A DNA stretch of 64,000 nucleotides from the NCBI RefSeq assembly GCF_001273835.1, contig NZ_JHEI01000138.1:110925-174924 (forward strand). Reading direction: 5' to 3'. The notes beneath the pieces were generated by a model. It had not been told where the DNA came from and did not search any database. It saw nothing but the letters and a program-made list of their open reading frames with translations. This document shows positions 43,955 through 53,760 of the stretch, one piece after another. The first letter of the stretch is position 1. Every line of letters begins with the position of its first letter. The translations under genes were made by a program, and so were the position numbers. This stretch comes from Leucobacter celer subsp. astrifaciens. GTDB lineage: Bacteria; Actinomycetota; Actinomycetes; Actinomycetales; Microbacteriaceae.

Positions 43955-45022
43955 TTACCAGGCCGGCGTCTTGCCGCCTTCGATCGCCTGCAGGTCGACG
44001 AGATCGCCGACCATCACCTTAAAGGCGGGGACTTCCTCGCCACGGAGGCAGGAGACCAGCAGCTTGGTCGCTTCGCCGGCGCTCGGCAGGTGGTCGACGG
44101 TGGCCAGGGCATCGCCGTTCTCGATCGCGTCGTACATCTCCGGCTGGCCGTCGATGCCGACCACGGAGACCTGGTCGCTCAACCCGGCCGCCTTGACCGC
44201 GTCGATCGCGCCCAGGGCAGCCTCGTCGTTCGCGCCGAAGACCAGCTGCACGTCGGGGTTCGCAGCAAGAATCGCGTCCATGGCGTCCTGCGAGGGCTGG
44301 CGGCGGTACTCGCCCGCCTGCTCGGCGACGATATCGAAGTTGCCGTTCTCGAGCAGTGCGCGCTTGAACATGCCCGTGCGGGCCACGCTCGAGACGTCGC
44401 CGGTGATGCCGCTGATGACCGCGACCTTCACGGGCTCCTCGCTATCGCCGAACTCGTTGACGACGAACTCGCCCACCTTGGCGCCCTCCTCGCCGTACGG
44501 GGCGAGGAACTGGACGACCGGATTCACGCCGGTCATTCCCTTTCCGGTGAAGGCGTAGGGGACATCGGCCTCCTCGTAGCTCTTGAGAATGGGCTGCAGG
44601 CCCTCGGTGGTCGCGGGCATCAGCAGCAGGCCGTCGGGGCTCTGGTTGAGTGCGGTCTCCAGCGTCGACAGCTGCTTGTTCACATCGTCGTCGCCGGACT
44701 GCACTGTGACGGTGGCGTTGACCTCGGATGCCGCCTTCTTCGCCGCATCGACCTGCGCGTTGAGGAACGGATGGGAGAGCCCCTCGATCGAGAACGCGAT
44801 GTCGACGGACTCGTCGGCACCGACGGTCACGGGGCAGGTGTTGCTGCCTTCTCCGCTCTCGGCCGCGGCCTGAATGTACAGGTTGCCCTCGAGGCTCTGA
44901 TCGATCTCGGCGAGCTGGGTCTCGTTGTCGGCGGCAGAGCCTCCGCCGCCGTTCGCCGAGCATCCGGCGGAGCCGAGCAGCAGGGCCGCACAGGCGAGAA
45001 CTCCGAAAGTCTTCTTATACAT
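43955..45022 (-). CDS. Substrate-binding lipoprotein of ribose-type importer
   Basis: A 355-residue periplasmic-binding-type lipoprotein. The signal peptide ends in SAGC (Cys about residue 22). The body has the type I sugar-binding fold with VDIAFSIEGLSHPFLNAQVDAAKKAASEV near 73, DGLLLMPATTEGLQPIL near 132 and VFGANDEAALGAIDAVKAAG near 255. It supplies ligand to the RbsC/RbsA-like pair. A sugar, polyol or similar small hydroxylated compound is the usual ligand class; the actual one is unknown. Confidence 0.92.
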   Translation of the reverse strand: MYKKTFGVLACAALLLGSAGCSANGGGGSAADNETQLAEIDQSLEGNLYIQAAAESGEGSNTCPVTVGADESVDIAFSIEGLSHPFLNAQVDAAKKAASEVNATVTVQSGDDDVNKQLSTLETALNQSPDGLLLMPATTEGLQPILKSYEEADVPYAFTGKGMTGVNPVVQFLAPYGEEGAKVGEFVVNEFGDSEEPVKVAVISGITGDVSSVARTGMFKRALLENGNFDIVAEQAGEYRRQPSQDAMDAILAANPDVQLVFGANDEAALGAIDAVKAAGLSDQVSVVGIDGQPEMYDAIENGDALATVDHLPSAGEATKLLVSCLRGEEVPAFKVMVGDLVDLQAIEGGKTPAW

Positions 45023-45134
45023 GGTGGGTGTGCCTCATTTCGTGTTCGACGGGTCCGCCGCGCCTCTGCGACGCAGTCCCCGTATGGGTGAGTGTTGACG
45101 GTTCGAGATTCATGGCAGCCGCAGGAAGTTGGGG

Positions 45135-45593
45135 TCAGCGCCCGGGGGTCGGCCGGTAGATCGCCCCCCGCGCCACAACGGCCTCCGTGAGGGCGACATC
45201 CTCCGGGTGGCCGCCTGGTTCGATGGGATCGGGCCGCTGACCGGCGTAGCCGAGCGCGGCTCTCACCTCCTCGCTCATCAGGTACGCCGCGGGGAGGATC
45301 GTGGTGAGCACTTCCCAGGAGGGATCGTCCGCCTGGCGGAGCCCGGCAAGCGCCGCGTCGAGGTCGGCCTCCCTGCACTGATCCACCGCCGCGAGGAAAC
45401 GGCCGACGAGATCGGGCCGAGCGACGAGCGCGACATCGAGATGACGGCCGGCGGTGTCTGCCGCGTCGACCGAGGGCAGCAGCGCGTCATCGGGCATCAG
45501 CCGGTCGGCGATGTCGCGGATCAGCACGCGGGTGTCGGCGGCGATCTGCGGCGGCGCGGGTCGGGGATCGCTCAGCTGCACGGGCCTGGTCAT
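45135..45593 (-). CDS. Probable gluconate 2-dehydrogenase subunit 3-like protein
   Basis: A 152-residue protein without helices for the membrane or a clear signal. It overlaps the start region of the GMC gene upstream by 4 bases, so the two are translated together. In gluconate and related membrane dehydrogenases a small subunit 3 accompanies the GMC flavoprotein and is needed for its maturation; size, position and the RDIADRLMPDD start support that role. Usual subunits carry a Tat signal, which is not seen here. The assignment therefore rests mainly on context. Confidence 0.55.
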   Translation of the reverse strand: MTRPVQLSDPRPAPPQIAADTRVLIRDIADRLMPDDALLPSVDAADTAGRHLDVALVARPDLVGRFLAAVDQCREADLDAALAGLRQADDPSWEVLTTILPAAYLMSEEVRAALGYAGQRPDPIEPGGHPEDVALTEAVVARGAIYRPTPGR

Positions 45594-47215
45594 TTCGCCA
45601 CCTTCTGGAATCGGCGTTCTTCGACGAGATGCTCGGTGTTGCGCAGCGCGAGCGCCGCAATGGTCGCGGTCGGGTTCATGCCCGAGGAGGTCGGCATCAC
45701 GCTGCCGTCCATGACGAACAGGTTCGGCACGTCATGGCTGCGCCCCCACCCGTCCACGACCGAGGTCTCGGGGTCATCGCCCATGAGCACCGTGCCGAGA
45801 TGGTGGAACGCGCTCTCCTTGATCCAGGAGCCGCGGATCACCTGGCTCGCGCCGGCGGCCTGCATGGACTCCATGGCCCGGTCGAGGTGGAACTTCAGCA
45901 TCCGATCCGAGTTCTCGGAGGTCGTGTACTCGATCTTCGCGATCGGGTCGCCCCAGCGATCGGTCCGGGCGGGATCCAGCACGATCCGATTGTGCTCCTC
46001 GGGGAGATCCTCGGAGATGATCGCCCACCACGCCGATCGCGAGAGCCGGGAGCGGAGACCCTCCTGGAACCCGTCGCCCCAGATCGAGTTCTCCGATCCC
46101 CAGGGGTAGGAACGTGTCGCGGTGAGCGGGCCGCCACCGGGGAGGAGGCCCCACTTCGCTCCGCGCACGAAGTCTCGAGAATCGTCGGTCTCGTAGAACT
46201 CGAGCGAGTGCATCTGCTGCCCGTGCACCCCGCGTGTAGTGCCCAGGTCGTCATCCCAGACACCGATGACCTGGCCGAGCGGGTGCATCATCAGTCGCTT
46301 GCCGATCAGGCCGGTCGAATTGCCGAGCCCGTCATCGGAATCTCCGGAGAGCAGCATGAGCCGCGGGGTGCCGATCCCGTTCGCGCAGAGGATCACGATG
46401 TCCGCATCGACCCTGTGGTCCCGGCCATCGGCATCGGTGTAGACCGCACCGGTGGCGAGTCCGTCGGAACCGGTCGTGATGCGGCGAACATGCGCCCCGG
46501 TCACCAGATCCACGCCGCCGCGGACGAGTGCCGGCCAGTGGGTCAGATCCGGCGACGACTTCGCGTGCTCGACGCAGCCGCGCATGCAGGTGGCGCGCTG
46601 GGTGCACGCGCGCAGATTCGCCTCGGCGTAGTCGCGCGTGGCGATCGCGTTGGTCCCCGGCCACCAGTGCCAGCCGAGATCGTTGTGCGCTTGGGCAACG
46701 CGCCGTCCGTGCTCGCGAAGCGGAACGGCCGGCATGGGCGGGCGGTCTTCTGTGGCGGGGAAGGCCGGGTCGCCCGCGAGACCGGAGACCCCGAAGTCGC
46801 GCTCGACCCGCGCGTAGAAGGGGACGAGGTCCTCGTAGCTCAGCGGCCAATCGTCGGCCACGCCGTCGAGTGTGCGCACCTTGAAATCGGAGGGCATCTG
46901 GCGCTGCCACTGGGCCGCCCAGAGCAGGGCGCTCCCGCCGACGCCGTTCCACATGAGAGGCGTGAGCGTCGACTCGCTGTCGTCGAAGGGATATCCGGGA
47001 TTGTTCGGATCCCGATTGGGGTCCCACGGCCAGTAGCGGTCGAGCGTCAGCTCGTAGTCCGGATGATCCGCCCGAGCATTGCCGTAGTCGGGCCACGGGC
47101 CCTGCTCCAGGACGATGACGGAGAAACCGTCTTCGCGAAGACGCTTCGCAGCGACGGCGCCGCTCGGCCCCGCCCCGACGATCAAAGCGTCGTACCGCTC
47201 CTGATGATTCCTCAT
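45590..47215 (-). CDS. GMC-family oxidoreductase, gluconate/glucoside dehydrogenase type
   Basis: A 541-residue flavoprotein. It has ALIVGAGPSGAVAAKRLREDGFSVIVLEQG at the N terminus and the late GMC motif GTVLMGDDPETSVVDGWGRSHDVPNLFVMDGSVMPTSSGMNPTATIAALALR. CxxxC-like Cys (RATCMRGCVEHAK) occur near 230. This subtype oxidises sugar hydroxyls, for example to 3-keto sugars, together with a small partner subunit. It is the first gene of the leftward arm, with a GGAGG before the ATG and the operator-promoter region just upstream. Confidence 0.9.
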   Translation of the reverse strand: MRNHQERYDALIVGAGPSGAVAAKRLREDGFSVIVLEQGPWPDYGNARADHPDYELTLDRYWPWDPNRDPNNPGYPFDDSESTLTPLMWNGVGGSALLWAAQWQRQMPSDFKVRTLDGVADDWPLSYEDLVPFYARVERDFGVSGLAGDPAFPATEDRPPMPAVPLREHGRRVAQAHNDLGWHWWPGTNAIATRDYAEANLRACTQRATCMRGCVEHAKSSPDLTHWPALVRGGVDLVTGAHVRRITTGSDGLATGAVYTDADGRDHRVDADIVILCANGIGTPRLMLLSGDSDDGLGNSTGLIGKRLMMHPLGQVIGVWDDDLGTTRGVHGQQMHSLEFYETDDSRDFVRGAKWGLLPGGGPLTATRSYPWGSENSIWGDGFQEGLRSRLSRSAWWAIISEDLPEEHNRIVLDPARTDRWGDPIAKIEYTTSENSDRMLKFHLDRAMESMQAAGASQVIRGSWIKESAFHHLGTVLMGDDPETSVVDGWGRSHDVPNLFVMDGSVMPTSSGMNPTATIAALALRNTEHLVEERRFQKVAK

Positions 47216-47271
47216 TGAATTCCTCCGTAAGAGTGGGCGCTCCGGATGTTGACGTTGAGGTTCTCGGCAAT

Positions 47272-47406
47272 GGAGAGCGCTTGCCGAAAAGATTACACAC
47301 GGCATTACGAAAGAGTCAACTCACTTCGACAAAATCGTTACAACGGCTCAATTAAAGGGCACTTGCAGAAGTCCGACCCACTGGGCTAGTGTGGCAAGCA
47401 CTTTCC
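47272..47406. promoter_or_regulatory. Symmetric divergent promoters, each with a LacI-type operator
   Basis: Leftward promoter: TTGACT (47314-47319), 18-base spacer, TAATCT (47290-47295). Four bases past its -10 lies GGCAAGCGCTCTCC (47272-47285, minus strand). Rightward promoter: TTGCAG (47363-47368), 18-base spacer, TAGTGT (47387-47392), directly followed by GGCAAGCACTTTCC (47393-47406). The two operators agree at 12 of 14 positions and fit the AAGCGCTT-centred palindromes bound by LacI-family repressors. Both cover the expected start points. The LacI gene at 51802-52869 is the obvious candidate repressor. Confidence 0.75.
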
Positions 47407-47436
47407 ATAAGACTCACGGATAGGCATAGAACTCAC

Positions 47437-48666
47437 ATGGGCGTGACGCTAGAAAACACCGGCGCAGTAGCTTCTCCGCATCAGCTCCGCGAGCCGATCG
47501 GCATCACAATCGCGTTGCCCGCGAAAGACGGAGGCACCGAGGAATACCGGCCCCGCACGGCCCTCCGGCTGACTCCGACGGCGAAGTCCGGGCAACGCTC
47601 GCGCATCTTCTACGCCGCACCGCACGTGATCGCATCGCCGCTCAGCGGCGGCAGCCTGCCCGCGAACGAGATCGACTGGGAGGCGACTGCCAGCTTTCGG
47701 GAGCACCTCTGGGACCTCGGTCTCGGCGTCGCGGAGGCCATGGACACGGCTCAGCGGGGCATGGGACTCGACTGGCAGGGCGCCAAAGAGCTCATCGCAC
47801 GCACCAGCCGTCAGGCTCGCGAGCGCGGCGCGCTCCTCGTGTGCGGTGCCGCGACCGATCAGCTCCCCGAGGGGAGCGGAAGCAGCCTCGATGAGATCGT
47901 CGCGGCGTACGTGGAGCAGTGCGACTTCATCTTCGATCAGGGATCAACCCCCGTGCTCATGTGCAGCCGTCAGCTCGCGCGAGCCGCCCGCACGGCAGAG
48001 GACTACCGCTCCGTCTACGCCCGAGTGCTGGAGCAGTGCCGACGGCCCGTGATCCTGCACTGGCTCGGCGCGGCCTTCGACCCGCAGCTCGCCGGCTACT
48101 GGGGCGTCTCCTCGCTCGACGACGCCATCGGCAGCATCATCTCCCTCATCGAGGAGTTCTCGGACCGTATCGACGGGATCAAGGTCTCGGTGCTCTCCGC
48201 GGAGCACGAGATCTCCATGCGCAGACTGCTCCCCGAGGGCGTGCGCATGTACACCGGCGACGACTACAACTACCCCGAACTGATCCGAGGCGACGCCCAC
48301 GGCCACAGCCAGGCGCTGCTCGGAGCGTTCAACCCCCTCGCAGTGGTCGCCTCAGCCGCGCTCGACGCGCTCGACGCGGGCGACATCGCCGGTTACGATG
48401 CGCTCATGCTCCCCACCGAACCGCTGGCCAAGCTGCTCTTCGCGGCTCCGACCGGCAGCTACAAGTGCGGGATCACGTTCCTCGCGTACCTGAACGGCCA
48501 GCAATCGCATTTCAAGATGCTCGGCGGCGCCGAGAGCCTGCGCTCGGTGGAGCACTACGTCGACGTCTTCCGCTTGGCGGACGAGGCCGGGGTGCTGCTC
48601 GACCCCGAGCTCGCCGTCGACCGCATGCACGAGTATCTGGCTCTTGCGGGAGTGCGCGATGCCTGA
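47437..48666 (+). CDS. DUF993-family protein, dihydrodipicolinate-synthase-like
   Basis: A 409-residue protein that I recognise as DUF993. It is expected to be a TIM barrel distantly related to DHDPS/aldolases; YAAPHVIASP near residue 62 and FDQGSTPVLMCSRQLARAA near 168 are typical, and a Lys in DGIKVSVLSAEHE near 248 is a candidate Schiff-base residue. Homologues lie in sugar-catabolic clusters but no reaction is established to my knowledge. A retro-aldol step is a natural guess. It is the first gene of the rightward arm, with a 38-base predicted leader. Confidence 0.75.
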   Translation: MGVTLENTGAVASPHQLREPIGITIALPAKDGGTEEYRPRTALRLTPTAKSGQRSRIFYAAPHVIASPLSGGSLPANEIDWEATASFREHLWDLGLGVAEAMDTAQRGMGLDWQGAKELIARTSRQARERGALLVCGAATDQLPEGSGSSLDEIVAAYVEQCDFIFDQGSTPVLMCSRQLARAARTAEDYRSVYARVLEQCRRPVILHWLGAAFDPQLAGYWGVSSLDDAIGSIISLIEEFSDRIDGIKVSVLSAEHEISMRRLLPEGVRMYTGDDYNYPELIRGDAHGHSQALLGAFNPLAVVASAALDALDAGDIAGYDALMLPTEPLAKLLFAAPTGSYKCGITFLAYLNGQQSHFKMLGGAESLRSVEHYVDVFRLADEAGVLLDPELAVDRMHEYLALAGVRDA

Positions 48667-49444
48667 TCCCACGAGCCTCGTCCGCCTCGAGCGGCCCTCG
48701 GTTCACCGCGCCGACATCGTGCTCGATCGCCCGCACAAACTCAACGCGCTCACCGCCGGGATGCTCGAGGAGATCGCGCGTATCTCGCACGAGCTGCACA
48801 CGCTCGACACACCTCGCGCCGTGGTGCTGCGCAGCTCGACGACACGCGCGTTCTGCGTCGGAGCCGATCTCGTCGAGCAATCCGACCTCGAGGCCGCCGA
48901 GGAAGCATACCGCCTCAGCGAGCTGGGCTGCTTCGCATTCCAGGCGCTGGCGCAACTCCCCGTTCCAGTCATCGCCCAACTGGACGGGTACGTGCTCGGC
49001 GGCGGCCTCGAGCTCGCTCTGGCCTGCGATCTGCGCGTCGCGGGCGCCACCGCCCACCTGTCGTTCCCCGAGACCGGCCTCGGCAATTCCCCGGCCTGGG
49101 GAGGCACGGCCCGCCTCGCAGCGCTCGTCGGCCCGTCACGCGCCATGGAGATGCTGCTCACCGGCATGCCCCTCGACGCCGCCCACGCTGAGCGCTGGGG
49201 CCTCGTCAACCGCTCGACGACCGGGGACGCCGGCTCCGCGGTCGACGAGCTCGCCGACGCGATCACATCACGGGCCCCGATCGCACAGCGCGCGGTGAAG
49301 CGCACCATCCAAGCGACGCTTCCCCCCGCCGCACCGTTCTTCGATGCTCCCCATGCGGCGTTCCAGATCACGACGGCCGATTCCCGCGAAGGCAGAACCG
49401 CGTTCGCGAACCCGGACCGCACACCCGAATTCCGCGGAAAGTAG
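48659..49444 (+). CDS. Enoyl-CoA hydratase/isomerase family protein
   Basis: A 261-residue crotonase-fold protein. The first oxyanion-hole strand reads FCVGADL near residue 66 and the second YVLGGGLELALACDLRVAG near 104-122. The usual catalytic Glu positions appear as ...FPETGLGNSPAWGG near 134 (one Glu visible). Hydration of an enoyl-CoA, or a lyase or isomerase reaction of the same family, is likely. It overlaps the DUF993 gene by 8 bases. Confidence 0.88.
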   Translation: MPDPTSLVRLERPSVHRADIVLDRPHKLNALTAGMLEEIARISHELHTLDTPRAVVLRSSTTRAFCVGADLVEQSDLEAAEEAYRLSELGCFAFQALAQLPVPVIAQLDGYVLGGGLELALACDLRVAGATAHLSFPETGLGNSPAWGGTARLAALVGPSRAMEMLLTGMPLDAAHAERWGLVNRSTTGDAGSAVDELADAITSRAPIAQRAVKRTIQATLPPAAPFFDAPHAAFQITTADSREGRTAFANPDRTPEFRGK

Positions 49445-49450
49445 GCCACA

Positions 49451-50238
<788 letters not shown>

Positions 50239-50239
<1 letters not shown>

Positions 50240-51801
50240 TGGCACGACGACGCGGACAACCGCCGGTGATCTCCGCGGCTGAGGCGGTAGCACTCGTCGC
50301 GGACGGGGATACGCTCCTCATCGAGGGATCGGGCGGCGGCATCATGGAACCGGACCGGCTGCTCGCCGCACTCGGCGAGCGGTACCGGGAGACGCAGTCC
50401 CCGAAGGGTCTGACGCTCGTGCACACGACGGGTATCGGCGACCGAGCCGGCGCGGGCATGGACCACCTCGCGCAGCCCGGGCTCGTCCGTCGCGCGGTCG
50501 CGGGCAACTGGGGCATGGCCCCGGAGATGTCCCGCATGGCGCTCGCCGGCGAGTTCGAGGCCTACAACTTCCCGCAGGGCGTCATGGCTCAGATGTGCCG
50601 CGAGATGGCGGCGCGGCGTCCGGGAGTGACGACCCATGTCGGCCTCGGCACCTTCTGCGACCCGCGGGTCGACGGCGGCAAGCTCAACTCGCGCACCACG
50701 GAGGATCTGGTCTCCATCGTGAACCTGCACGGGAAGGAGTGGCTGCACTACCGCTCCCAGGTCCCGACCATCGGTTTCATCCGCGCGACGACCGCGGATG
50801 AGGACGGGAACCTCTCGATCGAGCACGAGGCCGCGCGCCTCGAGGTGCTCGCCATCGCCCAGGCGGTGCGCAACAACGGCGGAACCGTCATCGCCCAGGT
50901 GAAGCGCCGTGCCGCGAGCGGTTCCCTCGATCCGCGCACCGTGGTGGTGCCCGGATACTGCGTCGACGCCGTCGTCGTGGTTCCGGATCAGCGGCAGCTC
51001 GTCGAGTACGACTACGAGCCTGCGCTCTCCGGCGAGGTGCGCGGACCGATCTCGGGAGTCTCGGTCATGCCCCTGACGCCGCGCAAGGTCGTGGGCCGTC
51101 GCGGTCTGCAGGAGATCTCCTACGACGACGTCGTGAACCTCGGGGTGGGCATCGCCGACGGGGTCGCCGCAGTTGCAGCGGAGGAGGGATGCTTCGATCA
51201 GTTCATGCTGACCGTGGAGCAGGGCCTCATCGGCGGCATTCCGGTCGGCGGAGTGAGCTTCGGCGCCTCCTACAACCCGGTCGCGATCATCGAGCAGCCC
51301 GCGCAGTTCGACTTCTACGACGGCGGCGGTCTCGACATCGCCTTCCTCGGTTTCGCGCAGTTCGATCGGAACGGCAACATCAACGTCTCAAAGTTCAACG
51401 GTCGTCTCGTGGGATCCGGCGGCTTCATCGACATCACCCAGAACACCAAGACCGTCTGCTTCTGCGGCACGCTCACGGCGGGCGGGCTCGAGGTCGAGAT
51501 CGGCGACGGACGCATGTCGATCGTGGCCGAGGGCCGCCATGCCAAGGCCGTCCCCGAGGTGGAGCACATCACCTTCAACGGCAGATGGGCCGCGGAGAGG
51601 CGACAGCGCGTGCTGCTCATCACCGAGCGGGCGGTGCTGAGCTTCGAGGAGAACGGGTGGCACCTGATCGAGGTCGCTCCCGGCGTCGACATGCAGACCG
51701 AGGTGCTCGACCTCATACCGTTCCCCGTTCAGGCGACGGAAGTTCGGTTGATGGATGAGATCCTGTTCATTGATTCGCCGATGGAGTGGAAGGTTGAATA
51801 A
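50239..51801 (+). CDS. Fused alpha-beta family I CoA-transferase
   Basis: A 520-residue protein in which both subunits of an acetoacetate/3-oxoacid CoA-transferase are joined. The alpha half has GDTLLIEGSGGGIMEPDRLL near 22 and a GLGTFCDPRVDGGKLN motif near 136. The beta half has VNLGVGIADGVA near 295 and the catalytic region MLTVEQGLIGGIPVGGVSFGASYNP (active-site Glu near 326). It activates a free acid with CoA from a donor acyl-CoA, the likely entry step into the CoA-bound part of the pathway. Confidence 0.92.
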
Positions 51802-52869
51802 ATGGAGTTCAAGGATCCAACGGACGGCCGGCGCTCGGATTCGGTCACGCTCGGAGACGTCGCGGCCCACGCGAACGTCTCTCTGACGACCGCTTCGCGG
51901 GTGCTCGGCGACTCGAGCCACCCGGTCTCCCAGAAGACCAGGGACCGCGTGCTGCAGGCCGCCTCCGAGCTCGGATACTCCGCCAGCCCGCTCGCCCGAG
52001 CGCTCGCCAGCAAACGCAGCCGCATCATCGGCGTCATCGTGCCCGACAACGTCGACTCCTACTTCGCGGAGATCGCCCGCGGCATCGATGACATCGCGAA
52101 CGAGGCCGGCTACCTCACGATCATCTGCAACGCGGAGCGGGACAGCCGACGTGAGATCGACCACATCCAGATGCTGCGCACGTACAACGCCGCGGGCGTC
52201 GTGTTCGCGGGATCCGGAACCCACCTGCACGATGAGGACGCGGAGCGCCTCGCCCGCACAGTGGACACGGTTCGCAGCGAAGGGATGGTGGTGATCTCAC
52301 TCGCCACGCGGGACTTCGCCTGCGACGTGGTGAGCTACGACAACGTGGAGGCCTCGCGCGCGCTCGCGCAGTATCTGATCCAGCTCGGACATCGCGAGAT
52401 CGCCTTCATCGACGGCACCGCGGGCGTCTACTCCGCCGAGCAGCGCCGCGAGGGCTACGAGATCGCGATGCGCCAGGCCGCTCTCGAACCCCGCATCATC
52501 CCGGGCAACTTCGATTCCGACTCCGGCACGAATGCGGCCATAGCCCTGCTGTCGCAGGGCCAGCTGCCGGACGCCGTGATCGGCGCGAACGATCAGACGG
52601 CCGTGGGCGCGATGACGGCGCTCCGCCACGCCGGCCTGCAGATCCCGGACGACGTCTCGATCGCCGGTATCGGCGGCACCCGGCTCGCAGCGCTCGTGGA
52701 CCTCACCACCGCGGCCGCACCCTTGTACGAGCTCGGAGCGACAGCCGCGACCCGCGTCATCAGCCCTGAAGAGGCCGGCCCGGTCGAACCCGTGCTCCTC
52801 CCTCACCGGGTCATCGTCCGTCAGACCGCAGGTCGCAAGGCGCCCCGGTCGAACGGAGCGATCCCATGA
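51802..52869 (+). CDS. LacI-family transcriptional regulator
   Basis: A 355-residue regulator. The helix-turn-helix is VTLGDVAAHANVSLTTASRVLGDSSHPVSQKTRDRVLQAASELGYSAS (about 15-62), followed by the hinge RALASKRSRIIGVIVP and a periplasmic-binding-type sensor domain with AVIGANDQTAVGAMTAL near 257. It starts with no gap after the CoA-transferase stop. It is the only LacI protein in the window, and two LacI-type operators lie in the divergent control region at 47272-47406, so it probably represses both arms and itself until an inducer from the pathway binds. Confidence 0.92.
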   Translation: MEFKDPTDGRRSDSVTLGDVAAHANVSLTTASRVLGDSSHPVSQKTRDRVLQAASELGYSASPLARALASKRSRIIGVIVPDNVDSYFAEIARGIDDIANEAGYLTIICNAERDSRREIDHIQMLRTYNAAGVVFAGSGTHLHDEDAERLARTVDTVRSEGMVVISLATRDFACDVVSYDNVEASRALAQYLIQLGHREIAFIDGTAGVYSAEQRREGYEIAMRQAALEPRIIPGNFDSDSGTNAAIALLSQGQLPDAVIGANDQTAVGAMTALRHAGLQIPDDVSIAGIGGTRLAALVDLTTAAAPLYELGATAATRVISPEEAGPVEPVLLPHRVIVRQTAGRKAPRSNGAIP

Positions 52870-53285
52870 GCACCATTCCCCGGGACTTCGACATCGAGCA
52901 CGAAAGCGTCTTCGCGAAGACGGTCGGCGAGTACGACATCTACTCGTTCGCCGGCATCACGGGCGATTTCAGCCCGAACCATGTCAATGCCGAGTTCATG
53001 TCGGAGACTCCCTACGGCGAGCGCATCGCCCACGGCGTGCTGATCCTCGGCTACGCGTCGACGGTGGCATCGCAGTACGTCCGCGAGACCGGGGCCAAGG
53101 CGGTCTCCTACGGCTACGACCGCGTCCGTTTCATCGGCGCAGTGCGCATCGGCGACACAGTCACGCTCAGGTATCGAGTGACCGGCGTCGATCGGGAGCT
53201 GGGCCGCACGACCGCCTCGGTCACCGCCGTGAACCAGGTCGGCGAGACCGTACTCGCGGCCGAACACATCCTCCACTTCATCTGA
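52866..53285 (+). CDS. MaoC-like hotdog-fold hydratase
   Basis: A 139-residue single hotdog protein. The hydratase-2 motif FAGITGDFSPNHVNAEFMSE (about 30-49) carries the Asp and His pair, followed by IAHGVLILGYASTV. It overlaps the LacI gene by 4 bases. R-specific enoyl-CoA hydratases of this type act beside crotonases; here it could give the opposite stereochemistry or act as a dehydratase. Confidence 0.88.
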   Translation: MSTIPRDFDIEHESVFAKTVGEYDIYSFAGITGDFSPNHVNAEFMSETPYGERIAHGVLILGYASTVASQYVRETGAKAVSYGYDRVRFIGAVRIGDTVTLRYRVTGVDRELGRTTASVTAVNQVGETVLAAEHILHFI

Positions 53286-53319
53286 ACCACCCATCACCCA
53301 CGGAAGGAGGCGGGTTGCG

Positions 53320-53760
53320 ATGACGCCACCCGGCCAGAGCATTCCAGAGCACCCGGAATCGCTGCCCTACGAGCGAGAACTCGGAGGCGCTCGCGCCCTC
53401 ATCTACGATCTCCGCGCCCGCATGGAAGACCCCGATGCGAGCCTCGTCGTCGACGCCACCGCGCGACTCGCGGAGTGGCTCATCCCGAACGCGAAGAGCG
53501 ACCGCCACGAGCCGCTCACCGTCGTGCTCATCGACCCGGACGACGCCGGGCCCGCGCTCGCGCCCAGCGTCGAAGCGCTGTACGCGTCGCTCCGCGTCAT
53601 GGTGAACTCCGTCGCACTCGAGCGGCCGCGCACGCACCTCACGACGATCCGGGTGGACTCGGGATCCCTCAGCGCTCTCGAGGACACCGTCGCCTATCTC
53701 GCGAAGCCCGCCGGGGCCTTCGTCACCGCAGCGAGCATCGATGTGAGGAGCGCAGCATGA
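53320..53760 (+). CDS. Small protein of unknown function (possible half-SDR)
   Basis: A 146-residue protein with an AAGGAGG ribosome site before the ATG. I cannot name its family. Its last 60 residues (LRVMVNSVALERPRTHLTTIRVDSG, then VAYLAKPAGAFVTAASIDV) look like the end of an SDR, where the partner reads VNSVAPG...LASDxAxFVTGxxIxVDGG, but no cofactor motif or Tyr-Lys pair is present. It could be a degenerated or accessory subunit of the SDR encoded next, whose start overlaps its stop (ATGA). It lies in the middle of a tightly packed operon, so it is probably made. Confidence 0.7.
   Translation: MTPPGQSIPEHPESLPYERELGGARALIYDLRARMEDPDASLVVDATARLAEWLIPNAKSDRHEPLTVVLIDPDDAGPALAPSVEALYASLRVMVNSVALERPRTHLTTIRVDSGSLSALEDTVAYLAKPAGAFVTAASIDVRSAA

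Noticed and set aside
45629..47218. Rightward open frame of 529 codons opposite the GMC gene
   Set aside because: GMC motifs, ribosome site and promoter all support the leftward gene only.
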